A stretch of 64,000 nt of DNA from Paenibacillus sp. FSL H7-0357 (GTDB lineage Bacteria; Bacillota; Bacilli; Paenibacillales; Paenibacillaceae). Within the stretch, counting starts at the first letter, position 1; every line of letters begins with the position of its first letter. The notes beneath the pieces were generated by a model that saw only the letters and a list, made by a program, of their open reading frames with translations, made no database searches and had not been told where the DNA came from. A program made the position numbers and the translations under genes. Positions 1 to 7,755 of the stretch are shown piece after piece. Location: assembly GCF_000758525.1 (NCBI RefSeq), contig NZ_CP009241.1, positions 5,766,001 through 5,830,000 on the forward strand. Direction: 5' to 3'.

Positions 1-1646
1 GGAGCCGCCACCACGCCCCCAAACTGTATGCCCTGTGGATTATCCACCGCAGTGTACACAACAATCTGCGGGTCATCCGCAGGCGCAAAGCCTACAAAAG
101 ATACGATATGCTCTGTAGGAGAATATCGGCCATTGATTACTTTCTGTGCCGTCCCTGTCTTGCCCCCCACACGGTAGCCGTCAATAAATGCCGGCCGGCC
201 GGTGCCTTTGGCAACTACGCTCTCAAGGGCAGCCCGCACCTTCTTCGAGGTTTCCTCGGAAATAACCTGCCGCACTTCCTGCGGCTTCACTTCCGATACC
301 GTCTCACCGGTATCCGGATTAATCCATGCCTTGGCAACATGAGGCGTGTACAGCTTACCGCCGTTTATTGCCGCAGACACTGCCGCAATCTGCTGAATCG
401 GTGTAACCGACACCCCTTGGCCAAAGGCTGTTGTAGCGAGTTCCACCGGCCCCACCTGCGAAGGCTTGAACAGGATGCCGCTTGCCTCCCCGTTCAAATC
501 GATCCCCGTCTTCGTGCCAAAGCCGAAATCACGGATATATTTGAACAAGGTATCTTTGCCAAGACGCTGGCCCATCACGACAAAACCCGGGTTGCAGGAA
601 TTCTCCACCACTTCCAGAAAGGTTTGGCTGCCATGGCCGCCTTTTTTCCAGCAGCGCAGCTTCGCCCCGCCGACCTCAATAAAACCGGGGTCAAAAAAAT
701 GCTCATGCTGCAAATCCACCTTCCCCTCCTGCAGCGCCGCAGCCAGGGTAATAATCTTGAATGTCGAACCCGGTTCATACGTCATCCATATCGGCAGATT
801 ACGGTTATACACTGCCGCATCGTATTCCTTGTAAGCGCCCGGCTCATAACCCGGCCGGCTCGCCATTGCCAGAATCTCGCCATTCTTCGGATTCATGGCA
901 ATAGCCCAGCTGCCCTGAGCCTGATATTTCACCATTGCCTGATCCAGCTCACGTTCCATAATGGACTGGATCTGCTTATCAATGGTCAACTGCAGACTCA
1001 GTCCCTCCTGGGGTTCGAAATACTTCTCAGAGGAGCCAGGCATTAACCGGCCGCCTGCATCAGACAAATAGGATATTTTCCCGTCAATTCCCCGCAGCAG
1101 TTTATCGTAAATATTCTCAACGCCAGTGATGCCCTGATTATCAATTCCCGTGAACCCAAGAATATGGGCCGCCAAATCCCCGTAAGGATAATAACGTTTG
1201 TTGTCCTCAGCGACAACGATGCCCGGCAGCTGCAAATCACGGATGCTTGCGGCAAGCTCCATCGTAATTTTGCGGCCGCCGGGCTGTAACTTCACCGAAG
1301 ACTTCCCTTTAGACAGCAGCGTCACTAGCTTCACCTCAGTCATGCCGAGTAGTGGAGCCAGCTGTTGTGCTGTTCCTTGCTTATCCTTCACCTGCACAGG
1401 AACCGCATAAATCGTAGGCGAGCTGACATTATAGGCCAGTGACGTCCCTTCACGGTCCAATATTTCACCGCGTTTTGCAGTAAAAGGTATGTCACGGCGC
1501 AGCAAATTTTCCGCCTTGGCGCTGAGTTCTTCACCTTTGGACAACTGCACATAGGCAAGACGCACGGCCAGAGAGCCGAACAATACGGCCAATCCCAGCA
1601 GCGTCCACAGCATTCTCTGCCGAGTTACGACTTTCGAAACCTTCAT
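1..1646 (-). CDS. spoVD: Stage V sporulation protein D, class B penicillin-binding protein (3' end cut by window edge)
   Basis: Translation of the minus strand from the ATG at 1646 gives a short cytoplasmic tail, one membrane anchor (about residues 13-30), a dimerisation region and a transpeptidase domain. Visible active-site motifs are EPGSTFK (catalytic Ser), SCN as the SxN motif, and GGKTGTAQ as KTG. The reading frame is open to base 1, so the C-terminus, where SpoVD carries a PASTA domain, is missing. A good ribosome site (GGGGAG) precedes the ATG. In this family SpoVD makes spore cortex peptidoglycan. It lies directly downstream of pbpB, its vegetative paralogue, as in Bacillus. The 176-bp gap before it suggests its own sporulation promoter, but I could not identify a convincing one. 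Confidence 0.93.
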   Translation of the reverse strand, partial: MKVSKVVTRQRMLWTLLGLAVLFGSLAVRLAYVQLSKGEELSAKAENLLRRDIPFTAKRGEILDREGTSLAYNVSSPTIYAVPVQVKDKQGTAQQLAPLLGMTEVKLVTLLSKGKSSVKLQPGGRKITMELAASIRDLQLPGIVVAEDNKRYYPYGDLAAHILGFTGIDNQGITGVENIYDKLLRGIDGKISYLSDAGGRLMPGSSEKYFEPQEGLSLQLTIDKQIQSIMERELDQAMVKYQAQGSWAIAMNPKNGEILAMASRPGYEPGAYKEYDAAVYNRNLPIWMTYEPGSTFKIITLAAALQEGKVDLQHEHFFDPGFIEVGGAKLRCWKKGGHGSQTFLEVVENSCNPGFVVMGQRLGKDTLFKYIRDFGFGTKTGIDLNGEASGILFKPSQVGPVELATTAFGQGVSVTPIQQIAAVSAAINGGKLYTPHVAKAWINPDTGETVSEVKPQEVRQVISEETSKKVRAALESVVAKGTGRPAFIDGYRVGGKTGTAQKVINGRYSPTEHIVSFVGFAPADDPQIVVYTAVDNPQGIQFGGVVAA

Positions 1647-1822
1647 TCCGTTCTCCCCGCTTTCGCTCGTATAGACATGATCTCTTATCTCATGACTATT
1701 CGGGACAAACAGGGCTTAGAACAGCCTGTACGATTGCCGCTCATACGCTAATCAGGCTAACACGGTTTTACCGCTGCCGGAACGGCTTTGGTTCACTTCT
1801 TTAAATAGCCTGAGATCCCCGG

Positions 1823-4048
1823 CTACTCTTCCGCTGCATCCTCCACCGGCTCCGTAACCGGAATATCCTCACCGTATTCATTGATCGGATTGAGCTTCAG
1901 AGTAACCAGTGGCTTGCCATTTTTGATGCCTTCCGTTTGCTCGGAGACATACCCTTCGCCATCCACTGCAATGCCGATCTTCAGAAGATTGAGAATTTCC
2001 AGTGCATCCCGCAGGGATTGACCGCGCAAATCCGGAATGGTCTGTTTCTCCCCCTGCTGAGTTAACAGGTAAATGCGCTGTCCTGTTGCAAGCACAGTTC
2101 CTTTCTCTGGGTACTGGCTGACCACAGTAGCTCCTTGACCCACCGTTTCAAAATCATATCCCCCATTGATGAGCAGCTCTCTGGCTGCCTTCACGGTTTT
2201 GCTGGTCAGATCAGGTGCCTTGCGCTGTACAGAGGCTTGCGCCTTGACCGTTTTCTTGCCGCTGTCGGTATCGCTCGTGTCACCCATTTTGGGCACGCCC
2301 ATATAGGGCAGCGCCTGGGATACGATCTCCTGGAACACCGGGCCCGCTGCGATACCGCCGCCGGCAGCGTCGGCAGGCTCGTCAATAATGACATAGACAG
2401 CGATCTTCGGATCATTGACCGGTGCGTATCCGAGAAAGGAAGAGCGCACCTTGTCCCGGTCATAACCACCCTTGCCGTCAGGCTTGATCGCCGTCCCGGT
2501 CTTGCCCGCCACACGATAGCCCTCAATGTAGGCGTGTCTCCCGGTCCCATGCTGCAAATCCGCAACAACCTGCTCCAGATAGCTTCCGGTCTCGCGTGCG
2601 CTTTCCTTCGAGATAACCTGACGCACAACCTCAGGCTGGGTGACCGTTGTCTTCCCGGTATTCGGATCGGTAATTTCCTTGACGACATGAGGTACCATCA
2701 GCTTGCCGCCGTTCGCAATCGCTGCCACCGCCGTAAGCTGTTGGATCGGAGTAACGAGCAATTTCCCGTGACCGTAAGAAAGTGTAGCATTTTCCGACAC
2801 ATTGTTCGGGTCTGGGTTAACGAGCCCGATGATTTCTCCCGGAAGGTCGATGCCTGTTTTATCTTTGAAACCAAAATCAGTGATATATTGCAACAGCCTT
2901 TCCTTTCCAAGCATTTCATAGCCTAGCTTGACAAAAGCTACGTTGCTGGAACGTTTAACCCCTTCAAGGTAAGTGATTTCACCCCATCCTACTCTGTTGA
3001 TATCAGGAATAGGCTTGCGCAAACCCTTGAGTTTGATTTGGCCGGACTTAAAATAGGCATTCGGATCAAAGAGGTTTTCCTCCACCGCACCGGCCAGCGT
3101 TACAACCTTGAACGTCGAGCCCGGCTCAAATCTCGACATGATGGCGTGGTTATAGAAGTCCCCCGGTTTCGTTTCCGAATTCCAGAATTCATTGGGATTG
3201 AAGGTAGGCAAATTGGCCAGGCCCAGAATCTCCATCGTGTTCGGGTCGGCGGCAATCACACTTATGGACTTTGGTTTGTACAGCTCATAAGCCTTTTTCA
3301 TCGCTTCTTCGATGTAATACTGAATTGTGCTGTCGATGGTCAGCTTGAAATCACTGCCGTTCACGACAGGCTGAAAAGTATCCTGTGAGTCAGGCAGCTT
3401 GAATCCTTTGCCGTCACTCTGGTAATAGAGCTTGCCGTCGACGCCTTTAAGCTGCTTGTCGAAATATTTCTCCAGCCCCGCTATGGCAATACCGTCTCTG
3501 TCGGTATAACCCAAAATATGCGCGGCAAGTGTTTTCTTGGGATAATAACGTCTCTGCTCCCTGACCGTGCCGACGCCGGTTTCGAGAATATCATGCTCCT
3601 TGCGGAGCTTTTCGATAAAAGCGTCCACCTTGTCCTTCATTTCCTGGTCGATTTTCCAGCCTTCGGTACGGACCTCGCGATTCTTGAGAAAATTGCCTTT
3701 ATCATCCTTGGCCTCAACCAGTATCTTCAACTGATCCACCGGCTTGTTCAGCAGGTCATGCAGACCCTGAATAACTTCTTCCCCGATTTTCAGTTCAGCA
3801 ATGACCGCGGGGTCCACCACAACGGTATACGCCGGGACATCACTAGCCAGAACAATGCCGTTACGGTCTTCAATCGTTCCCCGCACCGCTTTAATAACCG
3901 ATTTATGGGCCCACTGCTCGGCCGCCTTTTCCTGCCAGGACTCGCTTTGCAGAACCTGTATCCAGAAGACCCGGGCGACTAAAACAAGAAAAAAGAGGGT
4001 AATACACCCTCCTATAAACAGCGTGCGAAGTTTTATTCTTTTTACCAT
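1823..4048 (-). CDS. pbpB: Division penicillin-binding protein 2B (FtsI/PBP2B) with PASTA domains
   Basis: 741 residues. It has one N-terminal membrane anchor (about residues 10-30), a dimerisation domain, a transpeptidase domain with EPGSTFK, RSSN and AGKTGTA motifs, and two C-terminal PASTA repeats (from about residue 590). This is the transpeptidase that cross-links septal peptidoglycan and works with FtsL, DivIB and FtsW. The C-terminus ends in an acidic tail. It sits between ftsL and spoVD, the classic division/cell wall cluster order, 43 bp after ftsL with a GAGG ribosome site before the ATG. Length and layout are normal for the family. Confidence 0.95.
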   Translation of the reverse strand: MVKRIKLRTLFIGGCITLFFLVLVARVFWIQVLQSESWQEKAAEQWAHKSVIKAVRGTIEDRNGIVLASDVPAYTVVVDPAVIAELKIGEEVIQGLHDLLNKPVDQLKILVEAKDDKGNFLKNREVRTEGWKIDQEMKDKVDAFIEKLRKEHDILETGVGTVREQRRYYPKKTLAAHILGYTDRDGIAIAGLEKYFDKQLKGVDGKLYYQSDGKGFKLPDSQDTFQPVVNGSDFKLTIDSTIQYYIEEAMKKAYELYKPKSISVIAADPNTMEILGLANLPTFNPNEFWNSETKPGDFYNHAIMSRFEPGSTFKVVTLAGAVEENLFDPNAYFKSGQIKLKGLRKPIPDINRVGWGEITYLEGVKRSSNVAFVKLGYEMLGKERLLQYITDFGFKDKTGIDLPGEIIGLVNPDPNNVSENATLSYGHGKLLVTPIQQLTAVAAIANGGKLMVPHVVKEITDPNTGKTTVTQPEVVRQVISKESARETGSYLEQVVADLQHGTGRHAYIEGYRVAGKTGTAIKPDGKGGYDRDKVRSSFLGYAPVNDPKIAVYVIIDEPADAAGGGIAAGPVFQEIVSQALPYMGVPKMGDTSDTDSGKKTVKAQASVQRKAPDLTSKTVKAARELLINGGYDFETVGQGATVVSQYPEKGTVLATGQRIYLLTQQGEKQTIPDLRGQSLRDALEILNLLKIGIAVDGEGYVSEQTEGIKNGKPLVTLKLNPINEYGEDIPVTEPVEDAAEE

Positions 4049-4091
4049 AAGGAAACCTCACAAACTCTATTATTGCGACTTCTGCCAATCG

Positions 4092-4487
4092 CTATTGGTT
4101 GTCTCCGTCAGTTGAAGTACTACCCACCGGCACATAAATAGTGGTATCCTCAGGCGGCTGCACGTATCCCAGCTTTTTTGCCTTCTCGATTACCAGCTGC
4201 TCTAAATTCTGCTTCTCCATCTGATATGTGGCAATCTGCTTTTTGTTGTTTGCAATTTCGCTGTCCAGCTTCTGAGCCTGCAAGTTCAAATCATAAATGT
4301 GGACGTAACGCCAAATCAGGGCGACAGCCACCAGCACGAATGCTCCCAGTGTCAGCATATACATCAGCTTCTCCTGCAGTGGAATCACCATCCGCCTAGT
4401 GACAACTTTTGTCTTCTCGCGGTAAAGCGGGTTTACCTCTTCTTTTCTCTTGGGTTGAACTGCTAAATTGCCGCGGGTATAGGCCAT
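4092..4487 (-). CDS. ftsL: Cell division protein FtsL
   Basis: 131 residues: a basic cytoplasmic N-terminus, one membrane segment (about residues 42-62), and an extracytoplasmic coiled coil of about 45 residues rich in K, Q and E. FtsL is a bitopic divisome protein that binds DivIC and DivIB and helps activate septal synthesis. Sequence similarity in this family is low, so the call rests on topology, size and position between rsmH and pbpB. AAAGGAG lies at good spacing before the ATG. Confidence 0.88.
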   Translation of the reverse strand: MAYTRGNLAVQPKRKEEVNPLYREKTKVVTRRMVIPLQEKLMYMLTLGAFVLVAVALIWRYVHIYDLNLQAQKLDSEIANNKKQIATYQMEKQNLEQLVIEKAKKLGYVQPPEDTTIYVPVGSTSTDGDNQ

Positions 4488-4511
4488 CTCTGACTCTCCT
4501 TTATCGTCTTT

Positions 4512-5465
4512 TTACAATTTCTCTGCAATACGCAGTTTCGCTGAACGGGCGCGCGGGTTAAGCTCCAGCTCTTCCCCGGAAGGAACGAGCGGCTTGCGGT
4601 TAATTAACTTGAGAGTACCTTCAGCGCCGCATACGCAAAAAGGAAAGTCAGGCGGGCAAGTGCATCTGCTTAAATAGCTGCTGAAGATTTGCTTGCAAAT
4701 CCGGTCCTCCAGAGAATGGAAGGTAATTACTGATACCCTTCCTCCGGGTGCCAGGCAGCGTACCGCTCCATGAAGTCCTTCCTCGAAAGCGCCAAGCTCG
4801 TCGTTCACGGCGATTCTCAGACCCTGAAAACTGCGTTTGGCGGGATGTCCACCCGTCCTGCGCGCAGCTGCAGGGATGCCTTCCTTAATCAGCTCAGCCA
4901 ATTCGCCTGTACTTTCTACCGGCTGTTCCTCTCTTCGCTCCACAATTTTGCGGGCGATCCGCCGCGAGAACTTCTCTTCTCCGTATTGGAAAAGCACGCG
5001 GGCGATTTCCTGTTCGGTCCATGTATTGACGATTTCGGCTGCAGTCAGCTCTGCGGACTGGTCCATCCGCATATCAAGCGGAGCATCGTGATTATAGCTG
5101 AACCCCCGTTCCCCTTCATCGAACTGGGGTGAGGATACGCCAAGATCAAACAGGATTCCGTCGACCTGGGGAACGCCATCTTTTTGCGGCACAAAAGGAA
5201 GCTCCTTCAGCACCTGCTCAAGATCGCGAAAGTTGGTCTTAACCAGAACAACCTTCTCCCCGTATTCAGCCATCTTCTCCCTCGCATTGTTCAAAGCCCA
5301 CTCATCCTGATCCAGACAGATCAGCCGGCCATCGCCGCTAAGCTTGGATGCGATAAGAGAACTGTGTCCGGCTCCTCCGAGCGTGCAGTCAACGTAAATC
5401 CCATCCTTCTTGATGTGCAGCCCTTCTGTCGCTTCTTCCTTAAGCACCGTGATGTGGTGAAACAA
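4512..5465 (-). CDS. rsmH: 16S rRNA (cytosine1402-N4)-methyltransferase
   Basis: 317 residues. RsmH methylates N4 of C1402 in the 30S P site using S-adenosylmethionine. The N-terminus reads [10 protein letters not shown], followed by the SAM-binding motif [11 protein letters not shown], and later [21 protein letters not shown] and ISFHSLEDR-like motifs typical of MraW/RsmH. I choose the TTG at 5465 because it directly precedes FHHITV and has GGAGG 8 bases upstream. The frame stays open further upstream but overlaps mraZ and encodes nothing family-like. It lies 43 bp after mraZ. Confidence 0.95.
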   Translation of the reverse strand: MFHHITVLKEEATEGLHIKKDGIYVDCTLGGAGHSSLIASKLSGDGRLICLDQDEWALNNAREKMAEYGEKVVLVKTNFRDLEQVLKELPFVPQKDGVPQVDGILFDLGVSSPQFDEGERGFSYNHDAPLDMRMDQSAELTAAEIVNTWTEQEIARVLFQYGEEKFSRRIARKIVERREEQPVESTGELAELIKEGIPAAARRTGGHPAKRSFQGLRIAVNDELGAFEEGLHGAVRCLAPGGRVSVITFHSLEDRICKQIFSSYLSRCTCPPDFPFCVCGAEGTLKLINRKPLVPSGEELELNPRARSAKLRIAEKL

Positions 5466-5508
5466 GCTGCATCCCTCCAGGGCAGTATTCGAATTGTGTT
5501 TGTGTATG

Positions 5509-5946
5509 TTATAGATCAAAATTGAAATCCACCAATTTTTCGGCAATCTCGTTGAACGATTCCTCTGACTGTTCGAAGTACTGCTCCCATAGCTCCTTGT
5601 TCCAGATCTCCACCCGGTTCGAAACGCCCAGAATAACACAGTCCTTGTCCAGCTTGGCATATTGCCGCAAATTCCCCGGCAGATTCACCCTGCCTTGCTT
5701 GTCCCATACACATTCTGTCGCTCCTGAGAAAAAAAAGCGGCTGAAGGCACGGGCATCCGATTTCATCAGTGAAAGGCTTTTGAGCTTTTGCTCCATGATT
5801 CCCCATTCTTCCATGGGATAAACAAACAGGCAGGAGTCGAGGCCGCGGGTCGCTACGAAAGAGGTTCCGAGCAATTCACGGAACTTGGCCGGAATAATGA
5901 TGCGGCCCTTGTCGTCAATGCTATGCTGGAATTCCCCCATAAACAT
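5509..5946 (-). CDS. mraZ: Transcriptional regulator MraZ
   Basis: 145 residues, two MraZ/AbrB-like swapped-hairpin repeats beginning [15 protein letters not shown]. The second repeat contains DKQGRVNLP. MraZ binds repeated GTGGG boxes in its own promoter and represses the division cluster. I place the start at the ATG at 5946 (family start, AAGGGGTG at good spacing); a GTG four codons upstream is in frame but too close to the ribosome site. First gene of the mraZ-rsmH-ftsL-pbpB operon, with a matching operator just upstream. Confidence 0.95.
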   Translation of the reverse strand: MFMGEFQHSIDDKGRIIIPAKFRELLGTSFVATRGLDSCLFVYPMEEWGIMEQKLKSLSLMKSDARAFSRFFFSGATECVWDKQGRVNLPGNLRQYAKLDKDCVILGVSNRVEIWNKELWEQYFEQSEESFNEIAEKLVDFNFDL

Positions 5947-5974
5947 AGTTTTACCCACCCCTTGCTACCGATTC

Positions 5975-5999
5975 CCCACTTTACCCCACTTTACACCAC
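5975..5999 (-). promoter_or_regulatory. MraZ operator: three GTGGK boxes at 10-bp pitch
   Basis: On the minus strand three boxes, GTGGT, GTGGG and GTGGG, start at 5999, 5989 and 5979, each separated by 5 bases. This matches the known MraZ-binding repeat layout (GTGGG-N5 repeats). They lie between the probable -10 box and the mraZ start, where binding would block transcription. Confidence 0.85.
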
Positions 6000-6005
6000 C
6001 TAAGC

Positions 6006-6034
6006 ATAATAGATTCGCCATTAAAAATCAAAAA
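6006..6034 (-). promoter_or_regulatory. Probable mraZ operon promoter
   Basis: A good -10 box TATTAT (6006-6011) ends just upstream of the MraZ boxes. At 17 bp the -35 is a weak TTTTTG (6029-6034). The -10 is convincing by position, the -35 is not. Confidence 0.45.
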
Positions 6035-6122
6035 CCTTTTTCCGCAGCAAGGTAATTTTTTCTTGTTTGTCAAGTCATCTCCTCCACAGGCACCTGACTC
6101 TATGCATTCACCCATCCGGATC

Positions 6123-6159
6123 AAAAAAAGAAGCCCGCACCATATACATGGCAACGGGC
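6123..6159 (-). terminator. Rho-independent terminator after ahcY
   Basis: On the minus strand a GCCCG...CGGGC stem, extended by GCCAT/ATGGT with one bulge, is followed by TTCTTTTTTT. It separates ahcY from the mraZ promoter. Confidence 0.8.
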
Positions 6160-6183
6160 CTATCGATAAGGATAAAATACCGC

Positions 6184-7455
6184 TTAGTCGTTCAAATTCC
6201 AGCTGTCCAGATATTCCACCTGCGCTGGAGTCAGGCTGTCGATAGCAATTCCCAGACTTTCGAGCTTGTAGCGTGCCACCTGCTCATCCAGATCATAAGG
6301 AACATTCTCCACTTTAGCACCGATGCTCTTGTAATTATCATTCACATATTTAAGCGACAACGCCTGCAAAGCGAAAGTCGTATCCATTATTTCCGCCGGA
6401 TGCCCATCGGCCGCACCCAGATTGACCAGCCGGCCTTCAGCCAGCAGATACAGCTTGCGTCCGTCCTTCAACTGGTATTCCTCGATATTTTTACGCACAG
6501 TGCGCTGAGATACCGATCGTTCCGCAAGTTCCGGTTTATTCACTTCCACATCAAAATGTCCGGCATTGCACATAATTGCGCCGTCTTTCATAACATCATA
6601 ATGCTCGCCGCGGATGACATACCGGTTGCCGGTAACCGTAACGAAGAAATCACCGCGTTTGGCCGCTTCCAGCATCGGCATCACATGGAATCCGTCCATA
6701 TGCGCTTCCACTGCCTTGATTGCATCCACTTCAGTGACGATTACGTTAGCGCCCAAGCCTTTAGCCCTCATGGCTACCCCTTTGCCGCACCAGCCGTAAC
6801 CGACTACAACCACGGTTTTGCCTGCTACAATCAGGTTGGTTGTACGGACGATCCCGTCCCATGCCGACTGGCCCGTACCATAACGGTTATCAAACAAATA
6901 TTTGCAATACGCATCGTTGACGGCAACCATCGGGAACTTCAGGATGCCCTGCTTCTGCAGTGCCTTCAGCCGAATGATCCCTGTAGTGGTTTCTTCGGCA
7001 CCGCCGCGGATATTCTCCATCAGGTCGGGACGTTCCGAATGCAGCAGGGTCGCAAAATCCCCCCCGTCATCGATGATCAGATCCGGCTTACTCTCCAAAG
7101 CCTTGATATTCAGTGCCTTAAACTCCTCCGGTGAGGGATTATATTTGGCGAACACTGTAATGCCGTCTTCGACAAGCGCCGCGCAGACATCGTCCTGGGT
7201 CGACAGCGGATTTGATCCGGTTATTGTAACTTCAGCACCGCCCGCCTTGACTACCTTCGCAAGATAAGCCGTCTTTGCTTCCAGATGCAGCGTAATCGAC
7301 ACCTTCAGCCCTTTGAAAGGCTGCTCAGCTTCGAACTGCTCGCGGATACGGTTCAGCACCGGCATATGCTGGCGGACCCAGTCGATTTTCAGATGCCCTT
7401 CATGAGCAAGCGACATGTCTGCGACAATACTATTTTCTTTCGACATTGAACTCAT
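6184..7455 (-). CDS. ahcY: Adenosylhomocysteinase (S-adenosylhomocysteine hydrolase)
   Basis: 423 residues. It hydrolyses S-adenosylhomocysteine to homocysteine and adenosine with tightly bound NAD, recycling the product of methyl transfer. Family signatures seen: [10 protein letters not shown] near the N-terminus, the substrate-region motif [10 protein letters not shown], and the NAD-binding loop [13 protein letters not shown]. The ATG at 7455 has AGGAGG nine bases upstream. B. subtilis uses the Pfs/LuxS route and lacks this enzyme; here the gene sits between bshC and mraZ, which are neighbours in B. subtilis. Its leader carries the hairpin repeat described at 7472-7729, split by a 214-bp element. 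Confidence 0.95.
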   Translation of the reverse strand: MSSMSKENSIVADMSLAHEGHLKIDWVRQHMPVLNRIREQFEAEQPFKGLKVSITLHLEAKTAYLAKVVKAGGAEVTITGSNPLSTQDDVCAALVEDGITVFAKYNPSPEEFKALNIKALESKPDLIIDDGGDFATLLHSERPDLMENIRGGAEETTTGIIRLKALQKQGILKFPMVAVNDAYCKYLFDNRYGTGQSAWDGIVRTTNLIVAGKTVVVVGYGWCGKGVAMRAKGLGANVIVTEVDAIKAVEAHMDGFHVMPMLEAAKRGDFFVTVTGNRYVIRGEHYDVMKDGAIMCNAGHFDVEVNKPELAERSVSQRTVRKNIEEYQLKDGRKLYLLAEGRLVNLGAADGHPAEIMDTTFALQALSLKYVNDNYKSIGAKVENVPYDLDEQVARYKLESLGIAIDSLTPAQVEYLDSWNLND

Positions 7456-7471
7456 TTATGAAACCTCCTAA

Positions 7472-7729
7472 AAGTTTTGTAAACATAGACTTCCTTGAAC
7501 TATATAAGTTGAACTTTAGATTTACTGATCCGGCATTAGAACGCAACTGCGGTGAATGTTTGGACTTCCGGCCGCTGTTGTCTACAGATTTCTTGATTAA
7601 TACCGCTCTTAGCGGTAGAAATCCGTAGACAAAGGCGGTCGCTATCGCTCCTACAGTTCCAAACTTCCCCTCCGCTGTTTAGCCTCTAGCTAGTTCTTTA
7701 GTTCAACTTATATAGCTTCGAACAAAAAT
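7472..7729 (-). repeat. Hairpin leader repeat upstream of ahcY, interrupted by the 214-bp element
   Basis: In ahcY sense the leader ends with GTCTATG, then TTACAAAACTTTTAGGAGG, matching the leader of cdd (53833-53878) almost base for base. The other arm (ACAAAAATT at 7722-7730) lies on the far side of the 214-bp element. The uninterrupted unit would be about 46 bp with AAGTTTTGT/ACAAAA arms. The 3' arm runs straight into the ribosome binding site. Confidence 0.65.
7501..7714. mobile_element. 214-bp palindromic element with 14-bp terminal inverted repeats, copy 1 (MITE-like)
   Basis: Starts TATATAAGTTGAAC and ends with its exact reverse complement. The interior also folds: GTTTGGACTTC pairs with CAGTTCCAAAC, and GTCTACAGATTTCT pairs with AGAAATCCGTAGAC around a CCGC/GCGG tip. 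There is no open frame that looks coding. A copy of identical length with few differences lies at 20946-21159. Flanks fit a TA target duplication inside the ahcY leader repeat. It fills the bshC-ahcY gap of about 300 bp. Transposition by an outside transposase is inference. Confidence 0.8.
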
Positions 7730-7755
7730 TCCTTCGTAAGCTTACTTCTTTTTCC

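Noticed and set aside
108..1046. 312-codon plus-strand open frame
   Set aside because: Antisense to spoVD, Arg/His/Leu-rich composition typical of a shadow frame, no ribosome site.
1647..1822. SigE promoter for spoVD
   Set aside because: A GTCATGA box is followed by no convincing CATACA-type -10 at 13-14 bp; too weak to list.
2135..2926. 263-codon plus-strand open frame opposite pbpB
   Set aside because: Antisense shadow of a well-supported gene; no family-like motifs.
5466..5660. Longer start for rsmH
   Set aside because: It would overlap mraZ by about 150 bp and encodes no family sequence; the TTG at 5465 has a good ribosome site.
6067..7134. 355-codon plus-strand open frame opposite ahcY
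   Set aside because: Shadow of a highly conserved enzyme; crosses the ahcY terminator and shows no domain.
7456..7755. SAM or SAH riboswitch upstream of ahcY
   Set aside because: The leader is fully explained by the hairpin repeat and the 214-bp element; no riboswitch core seen.
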